A model generated the notes under the pieces. That model saw nothing but the letters and a program-made list of their open reading frames with translations, was not told where the DNA came from and searched no databases. This document shows positions 1-7,933 of a stretch of DNA of 37,250 nt, in pieces. The stretch spans positions 1 through 37,250 of the forward strand of contig CAUJJG010000094.1 of NCBI GenBank assembly GCA_963205445.1, written 5' to 3'. Source of the stretch: Pseudomonadota bacterium (GTDB lineage: Bacteria > Pseudomonadota > Gammaproteobacteria > Xanthomonadales > Xanthomonadaceae). Positions within the stretch are counted from its first letter, which is position 1; the number at the start of each line of letters is the position of its first letter. A program made the position numbers and the translations under genes.

Positions 1-1
1 G

Positions 2-37
2 GACAAGCCGGCGGACGCCGCGCAGGCGGCGGGCTAA
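2..37 (+). CDS. C-terminal tail of an upstream gene (partial)
   Basis: One frame is open from the left edge to a TAA and encodes an Ala-rich tail ending in AQAAG. The TAA directly abuts the GTG/ATG of the next gene, so this is probably the end of an upstream co-directional gene. Only 11 residues are visible and no function can be assigned. Random open frame is the alternative. Confidence 0.4.
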   Translation, partial: DKPADAAQAAG

Positions 38-40
38 GTG

Positions 41-523
41 ATGACTGCACGTCAGGCCTGTTGCGTGCTGGCGTTGCTGGCAGGCGGCTGCGCTACGCGG
101 CCGCCTGAGGCAGTGCGGCAGGGTTATGCCGCCGACGGCGCGGTGAGCGCCGAGATCGTGGACGTGGCGGATGACGGTGCGCGCTATCAGCCTCAACCTG
201 GCAGCAGCTACCTCGATCCGCTGCCCAAGCGCGCCAATGCGGTGCCGGTGTATCCACCGATGCTGCTCGACCGGCGTTTGCCGCCGGTCGAGGTGGTGGC
301 GCGGTTGATCGTGGATGGTACGGGCAGGGTCGAAACGGCCAGGATCATCCGCAATGATGGCGATGCGGCCTTCGCCGACGCGGTACTGGCAGCGGTGCGT
401 GGCTGGACCTTTTACCCTTTGCAGCGGGTGACCGGGCGGGTGGTCGAGCCGCTGCCATTCACCCAAGACTACCGTTTCCGCTTTCGCCAGGAAAACGGGC
501 GTGCGGTAGTGGAGACGCGCTGA
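41..523 (+). CDS. TonB C-terminal-domain lipoprotein
   Basis: This 160-residue protein has a short hydrophobic signal ending in the lipobox LAGGC, so it is probably a lipoprotein. Residues about 70-150 resemble the TonB C-terminal fold: a YPPMLLDRR-like segment, then VVARLIVDGTGRVETARI, then a helix and a GWTFYPL-like strand. It lacks the long Pro-rich spacer and N-terminal membrane helix of true TonB, so energy transduction is uncertain; many such proteins are annotated 'energy transducer TonB' by domain only. ATG at 41 is preferred over the overlapping GTG at 38; both follow the upstream TAA without a gap, suggesting co-transcription with the preceding gene. It converges on the S1/P1 nuclease gene with 7 bases between stops. 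Confidence 0.75.
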   Translation: MTARQACCVLALLAGGCATRPPEAVRQGYAADGAVSAEIVDVADDGARYQPQPGSSYLDPLPKRANAVPVYPPMLLDRRLPPVEVVARLIVDGTGRVETARIIRNDGDAAFADAVLAAVRGWTFYPLQRVTGRVVEPLPFTQDYRFRFRQENGRAVVETR

Positions 524-530
524 AGGCGGC

Positions 531-1406
531 TTATTTCCCCAGCGTCTGGTTCAGCAGCTGTGCCAGGCGTTTGCCCGCCAACTGGATGCGTTGTTCCGCC
601 AGCGGACGGTGCTTGTCCAGATAGGTGTGATCCATCTTGTGCACGTCGTCAGGCGGGTAAATGTCTTGCGCGTCGATCAGGCGGCAGGATTCCTCCGCCC
701 ATGCCAAGGTGTTGGTGGCGACGGACGAATTGCCGCGTGTGCTGCGCTTGCCCTTGGGCGCAGGGCTGTTGGAAAGCGCATCTGCGTAGGCGTCGAGGGA
801 CAGCCCGCGGCTGGTGAGGATGTAGTAATCCCAGACCGAATGCAGATTGGTGCCCATCACGCCATCCACGTAACTCTTGCGCGCATAGCTTTCGGGTTGG
901 ATCGGCGTGGTCAGGCTGACCTGGAAGCGGTTGCCACCGCTGTCGCGCCGGTTGCCTGCGTGCATCGGCTGGTGCTCGTCACCGACGAAATGCACGACGA
1001 ATTTCAATGCGTCACGCCTCGCGCTCAAGGGCTGCTTGCGGTCGCCGAGAATGGCCAGTTGCGCTTGGATCGCGCCCACCACGCAGGCCCCGTCGGGGCA
1101 GTCACGGGAAAGCACGTAATCGCAGCCGCCGGGCTTGGCGTTGATGTAGTGCCAGTTGGAGGTGGCTTTGAAACGATCGGGATCGGTATTGCGGAGGTCA
1201 TCGGCCCAGCTGGCGATCCCTGCCAAGGTGGGGGTTTTCTCGTCGGCCAGCAGCTTGTCGATCTCTTTGCGTGCTGCGGGTGTCAGCTGGCGTTGCGCCA
1301 ATTCGCCGACAAGCGCATGTCCGAGCTGGCCCCAGGCCATGGCGGTGGAGGTGACCCCGAGGCAAAGCAGGGCGAAGACGTAGCGGAGCGGCGTGTGCTT
1401 GACCAT
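531..1406 (-). CDS. S1/P1 family nuclease, secreted
   Basis: This 291-residue protein is a zinc-dependent single-strand nuclease of the S1/P1 family, expected to act in the periplasm or outside the cell. A signal peptide ends at TAMA, leaving mature AWGQLGHALVGELA. In this family the N-terminal Trp and the His of WGxxGH ligate zinc. Further family motifs are HYIN, HFVGDEHQPMHAG and LHSVWDYY, which supply the other His/Asp zinc ligands. Length fits the family. It lies downstream of and co-directional with the OmpW gene. The only good start, ATG at 1406, sits inside an 11-bp inverted repeat and has no visible Shine-Dalgarno sequence, which is unusual. Confidence 0.92.
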   Translation of the reverse strand: MVKHTPLRYVFALLCLGVTSTAMAWGQLGHALVGELAQRQLTPAARKEIDKLLADEKTPTLAGIASWADDLRNTDPDRFKATSNWHYINAKPGGCDYVLSRDCPDGACVVGAIQAQLAILGDRKQPLSARRDALKFVVHFVGDEHQPMHAGNRRDSGGNRFQVSLTTPIQPESYARKSYVDGVMGTNLHSVWDYYILTSRGLSLDAYADALSNSPAPKGKRSTRGNSSVATNTLAWAEESCRLIDAQDIYPPDDVHKMDHTYLDKHRPLAEQRIQLAGKRLAQLLNQTLGK

Positions 1407-1430
1407 GTCGGGGAGGATACCCCGACATGG
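1403..1430 (-). repeat. Perfect 11-bp inverted repeat covering nuclease start
   Basis: CCATGTCGGGG and CCCCGACATGG form an 11-bp perfect stem with a 6-base loop. On the minus strand it lies between the ompW stop and the nuclease coding region, and the nuclease ATG (1406-1404) is in its 3' arm. There is no following T-run, so it is not a classical intrinsic terminator. It could be a weak terminator, a processing site, or a translation-blocking hairpin. Confidence 0.7.
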
Positions 1431-1450
1431 CGTGCTGCAGATGACAAATG

Positions 1451-3240
<1,790 letters not shown>

Positions 3241-3270
3241 GCCTGCAGCCACCATTGCCGGCATCTCCGG

Positions 3271-3297
3271 AACCCCGCCGCGTGCGGGGTTTCGTTT
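3271..3297 (+). terminator. Rho-independent terminator of gapA
   Basis: AACCCCGC and GCGGGGTT form an 8-bp stem with a 5-base loop, followed by TCGTTT. It lies 30 bases after the gapA stop. Confidence 0.85.
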
Positions 3298-3321
3298 GCC
3301 CGGGGTTGAGGCCGGCTCTGC

Positions 3322-3327
3322 GACAAT
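3322..3327 (+). promoter_or_regulatory. Candidate -10 box of globin gene
   Basis: GACAAT lies 36 bases before the globin ATG at 3364, just after the gapA terminator. The match is four of six to TATAAT and no -35 is obvious. The position resembles the GACAAT before pgk. Confidence 0.35.
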
Positions 3328-3363
3328 CACGCAGGATGTACGCAATGCTTCATGGAGGGTGAG

Positions 3364-3840
3364 ATGTCGCTGACCGATGCCTTGGCAACGCCCGCTGGCG
3401 AATTGCCCGATGCCGCGCAGATTGCGGCGCTGGTCGACCACTTTTACGATCGGATCCAGGTTCACCCGCAGCTGGGCCCCATATTCAATGCCTTCGTGCA
3501 CGACTGGCCGGCGCACAAGCAGCTGCTGACCTCGTTTTGGTGCTCGGTGATCCTGCGCGAGGGCAGCTATCGCGGCAACCCGATGGCCGCGCATTTCAAC
3601 CGCGGCATCCACACCGAGCATTTCGTGCAGTGGCTGGCCCTGTGGCGGGAGACGGCGGATGCCTTGCTGTCTCCGGCGCAGGCCGTGGTGGTGCATGAAT
3701 ACGCCAATCGCATCGGCCGCAGTCTGCGGTACGGGTTGGGCCTGCCGGAGCCGCGTGCCGACGTGGTTCACCTGGAAGTGCTGGGGGATGCCGGGTCGCG
3801 TGGGCCACGCCCGCGACTGCCGCGCGGGGGTCAGGCGTAG
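3364..3840 (+). CDS. Group III truncated haemoglobin
   Basis: This 158-residue protein fits the group III truncated haemoglobin family, cytoplasmic haem proteins linked to oxygen, NO or peroxide chemistry under low oxygen. From memory of Campylobacter jejuni Ctb, the key residues align: B10 Tyr as Tyr28 in DHFYDRI, E7 His as His51 in WPAHK, proximal F8 His as His77 in MAAHF, and G8 Trp as Trp90 in FVQWL. The GPIF and FW..IL.EG.Y.G.P signatures are present. ATG 3364 is preferred over ATG 3352 because GGAGGG lies four bases upstream. The C-terminal 25 residues are Pro/Arg/Gly-rich and probably disordered. The last 10 bases overlap the end of the convergent membrane protein gene. Confidence 0.9.
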   Translation: MSLTDALATPAGELPDAAQIAALVDHFYDRIQVHPQLGPIFNAFVHDWPAHKQLLTSFWCSVILREGSYRGNPMAAHFNRGIHTEHFVQWLALWRETADALLSPAQAVVVHEYANRIGRSLRYGLGLPEPRADVVHLEVLGDAGSRGPRPRLPRGGQA

Positions 3841-4274
3841 AACATCAGCTTGGCCAGCACCACGATCCCGATCATGAGGCAAAGCACGATGCGGTGGGTG
3901 TGACGGAAGCGGCAAGGGTCCATGGTGCCTTTGAGGCCGGCGCGGATGGCGCCGACGAACACGGCCAGAACCGCGAACGCCAGGGTTGCCTTGGTCATCA
4001 GCAGCCAGCCCCACCCATATTGTGGGGTGATGCAGGCAAAGCCGTTGCAGCGAATGTCGAACAGGGAAAAACCGCTGAGGAACAGCAGCGCCACCACCAC
4101 CGGCATGAATCTGCGCACCCGCGCCATCACCGCCGCTTCGATCTTTTCCATCAATGCGTGGTCGAACTGGCGATGGAAGGATTCCAAGACCAGCACCTCG
4201 AAGCACACCGCGCCCACGAACACGATGGCGCAGGACAGGTGCAGCAGGAGAATCAACGGATACCAAGCGGCCAT
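3831..4274 (-). CDS. Small integral membrane protein, CopD/DUF-like
   Basis: This 147-residue protein has about four membrane helices (residues roughly 4-28, 55-75, 85-110, 125-146). His12 in the first helix (LLLHLSCAIVFVG), His34, and HTHR before the last helix could be metal or haem ligands. The first helix recalls CopD-type and related four-helix haem-b-like families, but I cannot place it firmly. It converges with the truncated haemoglobin gene, sharing 10 bases at the 3' ends. A functional link to the haemoglobin is only inferred from position. No strong Shine-Dalgarno is visible before ATG 4274. Confidence 0.7.
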   Translation of the reverse strand: MAAWYPLILLLHLSCAIVFVGAVCFEVLVLESFHRQFDHALMEKIEAAVMARVRRFMPVVVALLFLSGFSLFDIRCNGFACITPQYGWGWLLMTKATLAFAVLAVFVGAIRAGLKGTMDPCRFRHTHRIVLCLMIGIVVLAKLMFYA

Positions 4275-4365
4275 GCGGATAGCTTACGTCGTGGTTTCTT
4301 CAGGGCCGTGACCTGCGTCAAGACTGTGTCATGATGCACGGTGAGACACGGGGGGGTGTTTGGGC

Positions 4366-6027
4366 ATGAGGCGCGAGTGGAGCCTGCGCAGGCGTTTGGC
4401 GTTTGGCCTGATGCTGGCGGCCTTGTTGCCCGTGCTGCTGTTCAGTGGCGTGATGCTGTCCAACCAGTGGAGCCGGGAGCACGACGGCCTGCTGTTGCGA
4501 CTGGAAGCAAACGCGCGCTTGAGTGCCAGCATCATCGATGCCTTTCTGGATGCCCAGCTGGCGGGGGTGCGTCTGTTGGCGGAACGTCCGATGGAGGCGG
4601 GGCCCGACGGCGCTGAGTTGGCGCAGCTCTTGGCCATCTACCCCACGATGCTGCGGGCACTGCATGCCAATGCCGAGGGGGATGTGGTGACCGCGCGCGA
4701 TACGCGGGGCCGCTCGCTGGCACCCTTGAAAAAGTTGGTCCGGGGCGACGATTGGTTTGTGGCGGCACGTGACGCGCATCGGCCCTACGTGTCAGATGCC
4801 TTCCGCAGGACGGCATACGGCAATGAGATCGTGGTGGCGGTTTCGGCCCCATTGCTTGAAGACGGTCGGTTTGACGGCACCGTGTCGGCGGCATTGCCGG
4901 TGGAGAGTCTTGCCAGACTGAACGCCAGCGGATTGTCGCGGCTCAGGATGGAGTTGTTGCTGCTGGATCGCTCCAACCGCGTCATCTACGCAGGCCCGGG
5001 AGTGAACCTTGCCCCGCTGAGCCCGGCTGGCCGCAATGGGGACATCATTCGAGGCCAGGCGGCAGCCGTCGATCGGCAGGCGGAGGCGTTGAAGCTGTCG
5101 GGGCTGTTGCGCGATGGCGATACCGCTTATGTGCATGCAGTGGCGATGAACAATGGTTGGACGTTGGCGCTGTTGGCGCCAGGGCGCTTGCTGTTGGAGC
5201 CCCTGTTGCCCCATCTCCTGTTGTTGGCACCGCTGGTGCTGGTGAGCTTGCTGGGTGTCTATTTGGCGGTGCGCAAGCAGCGATTGCTGTTGGAGAGGAG
5301 CATCGGCGGTCTTCTCGTCAGCGTGCAGGGGTATGCACTGGGCGGCACCATGGATGCGGCGCGCATGAAGGGGATGCCGCAGGAATTGCATCCGCTGTCG
5401 GAAGGGATCGGTGAACTGGCGATGCGCCTCAACCACACTTATGGTGAGTTGCAGCAGGTGCTGGACGAACGGGACCAAGTCATTGCGGCGAAAACGGAGT
5501 CCCTGCGTGAGGCGGTTGCGGCTTTGGATCGGCTGAGCCGGACGGATGCGCTGACCGGTGCCCTGAATTACCGCGGGTTTCTGGAAACGGGCGAACGCTT
5601 GTGGCAGGAAGCAGAAAGGCGCGACAAGCCGCTTTCCGTTTTGATGCTGGATATCGACCATTTCAAGCGTTACAACGACCATTACGGCCACGCCGAAGGG
5701 GATGGCGTCTTGCGCCGATTCGTCGGGGCTGTGCGCAGCGCACTGCAGCATGTCGATGACGTGCTGGCGCGGCCCGGAGGCGAGGAGTTCGCCGTCTTCC
5801 TGCCTGGAAGCACGCACGAGCAGGCGTTGAATGTGGCGCGGCGGGTGTGTCAGCGCGTGCGTGATGCGGACATCGAGCATGTCGCGGTGGATGGCGGCCG
5901 CTTGACGGTCAGCATCGGCGTAGCCACGCGGCAGGGGAATGAGGGCAGTCTGGAGGCGTTGCTGCTGCAGGCCGACGAAGCGCTGTACCGAGCCAAGGCG
6001 GGCGGGCGCGATCGCGTCAGCGAATGA
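4366..6027 (+). CDS. Membrane-anchored GGDEF diguanylate cyclase
   Basis: This 553-residue protein is predicted to make cyclic-di-GMP. Residues about 8-28 form a membrane helix; about 30-280 are a periplasmic sensor region of the double-Cache type (YVSDAFRRTAYGNEIVVAVSAPL is typical); a second helix is at about 284-306; a HAMP-like/coiled-coil linker follows to about 390; the GGDEF domain runs from SRTDALTGALNYRGF to the end. The active-site loop is GGEEF at residues 471-475, with DIDHFKRYNDHYGH metal/nucleotide motifs intact. The allosteric I-site, normally RxxD five residues before GGEEF, reads HVDD, so product inhibition may be weak or absent. ATG 4366 is preferred to TTG 4360. It converges on the TPR gene, with 24 bases between stops. 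Confidence 0.92.
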   Translation: MRREWSLRRRLAFGLMLAALLPVLLFSGVMLSNQWSREHDGLLLRLEANARLSASIIDAFLDAQLAGVRLLAERPMEAGPDGAELAQLLAIYPTMLRALHANAEGDVVTARDTRGRSLAPLKKLVRGDDWFVAARDAHRPYVSDAFRRTAYGNEIVVAVSAPLLEDGRFDGTVSAALPVESLARLNASGLSRLRMELLLLDRSNRVIYAGPGVNLAPLSPAGRNGDIIRGQAAAVDRQAEALKLSGLLRDGDTAYVHAVAMNNGWTLALLAPGRLLLEPLLPHLLLLAPLVLVSLLGVYLAVRKQRLLLERSIGGLLVSVQGYALGGTMDAARMKGMPQELHPLSEGIGELAMRLNHTYGELQQVLDERDQVIAAKTESLREAVAALDRLSRTDALTGALNYRGFLETGERLWQEAERRDKPLSVLMLDIDHFKRYNDHYGHAEGDGVLRRFVGAVRSALQHVDDVLARPGGEEFAVFLPGSTHEQALNVARRVCQRVRDADIEHVAVDGGRLTVSIGVATRQGNEGSLEALLLQADEALYRAKAGGRDRVSE

Positions 6028-6051
6028 GGCGGCGTGCAACTTGGCGTGGCT

Positions 6052-7728
6052 TCAGGTCGATAGGCCCACCTGTGCCAGCAACAAGGCGAAACGCGGGTCG
6101 TGACGGAGTGTGCGGAGAGCCGGGTCGTACTTGAGATATTGCACGCCCGCGTCATGCTGACGGACGGCGCGTTGCAGCCAATCGAAAGCAGCGTCATGTT
6201 CGCCACGCCATGCGAACACCTCTGCCACCTGATAGGCACTGTCATGTGCATGTTCCTGCATCAAGTCCTGATGCAGCTGGCGCGAGTACGCGTCTTTGCC
6301 TTGGCTGTATGCAGCCATCGCCATGCCCATGCACCGGAAAGTGGCATTGCGGGTCCTGGCATGCCAGGCCATGGCGCCATCGGCATCGCCTTCCAGCAAG
6401 GCAAGCATTCCCAACCCAACCGGGGCGCGGCCGTGCTCCGGGTCGATGTCCAGAGCCTGAGTCAGGGCGTGTCGGGCATCAGCAAGCTCGCCCAGCGCCA
6501 TCTGGTATCGGGACAGGATTTCCCAGGCTTGTGCGGACAACGGATCCAGGCGGGTGGCCTGTCTGGCGGTCTGTCGTGCGTCCTGCAGACGGCCCAGGGC
6601 GGCCTGCAGGCGACTGTATTGCCACAGGGTCATGACATCCCCGGGGTTGCATTCCAGGGCCTTGCGGAAGTCGGCCTCGCCCCCGGCCCAGTTCAGATCG
6701 AAGACGAAGCGCAGCACGGCGCGTGCTGTATGGGCTTCGGCCAGCCCGGGGTCGAGGGTCACCGCACGGTCGGCCGCCTCTGCCGCCCGTCGCCGGCCTG
6801 CCCGCAATGTGGCTTCGGATTCCGTGAAATCGGCGGCATAGGCTTCCGCCAACGCCAAGCCGGCCCAGGCGGCGGCATAGTCGGGCTCTTGTGCGACGGC
6901 GCGGGAAAACGCCTGCACGGCGCGTTTGAAGCTGTCCTCGGTGGCACGGTTGAGCAAATGCCGGCCCAGCAGGAAATCGTTGTAAGCCTCTTGGCCCGGG
7001 CGGTGATGGTCGGTCGTGCTGGGTGGGTGCATCGGCAGCAGGTGCTGCTTCAAGGTGTCGACGACGGCCGCAGCGATTTCGTCCTGCACCGCAAAGATGT
7101 CATCCAGCTCGCGATCGTAGGTTTGTGACCACAGGTGGTAGCCATCCTCGGTCTTGATCAGCTGGGCGGTGATCCGGATGTGGTTGCCCGCTTTCCGAAC
7201 GCTGCCCTCAAGCACGGTTGCCACGTGCAAACTGCGGCCAATGTCGCTGATGGTGCAGGCTTTGTCCTTGAACGAGAACGACGATGTGCGCCCGGCCACA
7301 TGCAGGCCGGGCACTTGTGCAAGCAGATTGAGCAGCTCCTCCGACAGGCCATCGGAGAAGTAATCCTGCTCGCGGTCCGAGCTCATGTTTACCAGAGGCA
7401 ACACGGCAATCGACGCGGGCCGTGGCGGGGCCTCTTGCCCATTGCCGGGCAACGGGGCGGGGGCGGCGAGGGGTGCGCTTGCCGTCGTGTCCGAGGGGCG
7501 TTCGCGGGTCAGGCCTTGGTCGGTCCAGGCATAGCCCCAGGAGAACAGCAAGGCGAAGGGAAAGCCCAGCACCAGCAACAGGACCAGTAAGCGCATCACC
7601 CAACCGGGGACCTCGAACAAGGGCAGCACCAGATCCGTGACCTGCAGCAGCAGCCAGGCAAGTGCGCAGTAGGCCAATGCCATGCGAACAACCTTGCGTC
7701 GCTTGAGCTCTGTCCAAAGCGAAGGCAT
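6052..7728 (-). CDS. TolB-like/TPR membrane protein
   Basis: This 558-residue protein begins with a WTELKRRKVVRMALAY segment and two membrane helices (about 15-37 and 46-66), ending in SWGYAWTDQGL. This module heads many Xanthomonad TPR proteins and some class III adenylyl cyclases. A linker leads to a TolB-N/FlgO-like domain (about 105-215) starting SIAVLPLVNMSSDREQDYFSDGLSEELL. The rest contains TPR units, for example AVQAFSRAVAQEPDYAAAWAGLALAEA and ARQTARQATRLDPLSAQAWEIL. No cyclase or kinase domain is present, so a scaffold or protein-interaction role is inferred. The track's 916-residue ORF continues into sequence antisense to DUF2339; ATG 7728 is chosen because AGGA lies eight bases upstream and conserved sequence begins there. 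Confidence 0.85.
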   Translation of the reverse strand: MPSLWTELKRRKVVRMALAYCALAWLLLQVTDLVLPLFEVPGWVMRLLVLLLVLGFPFALLFSWGYAWTDQGLTRERPSDTTASAPLAAPAPLPGNGQEAPPRPASIAVLPLVNMSSDREQDYFSDGLSEELLNLLAQVPGLHVAGRTSSFSFKDKACTISDIGRSLHVATVLEGSVRKAGNHIRITAQLIKTEDGYHLWSQTYDRELDDIFAVQDEIAAAVVDTLKQHLLPMHPPSTTDHHRPGQEAYNDFLLGRHLLNRATEDSFKRAVQAFSRAVAQEPDYAAAWAGLALAEAYAADFTESEATLRAGRRRAAEAADRAVTLDPGLAEAHTARAVLRFVFDLNWAGGEADFRKALECNPGDVMTLWQYSRLQAALGRLQDARQTARQATRLDPLSAQAWEILSRYQMALGELADARHALTQALDIDPEHGRAPVGLGMLALLEGDADGAMAWHARTRNATFRCMGMAMAAYSQGKDAYSRQLHQDLMQEHAHDSAYQVAEVFAWRGEHDAAFDWLQRAVRQHDAGVQYLKYDPALRTLRHDPRFALLLAQVGLST

Positions 7729-7933
7729 GCCCGGCGTCCTCATCCCCTTGGTCGCGACCCCTGCGTGCAGCATGCCAGAGGTCAACGGGGTTCTGCATGC
7801 TTGCCGTTCTTGCATGGCAGGGTGGGGGCTGGCGTTGGAATGGGGCGTGCCGCATGCACAGGCGCTTGTCGTAAGCTGATTGCAAGGGGATGGATGCCAG
7901 CACAGGCCCGGGGCATGCGGGCGAAGGAAAGGA
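7729..7933. other. Divergent intergenic region, no clear element
   Basis: This 205-base region separates the divergent TPR and DUF2339 genes and should hold both promoters. GCATG and TTGCATGGCAGG-like words recur, but I see no convincing paired -35/-10 boxes, terminator or operator. Confidence 0.4.

Noticed and set aside
3822-3840. Possible frameshift or truncation at the end of the globin gene because it overlaps the convergent gene
   Set aside because: The globin core is complete by residue about 130 and both stops are clean; a 10-base 3' overlap is common.
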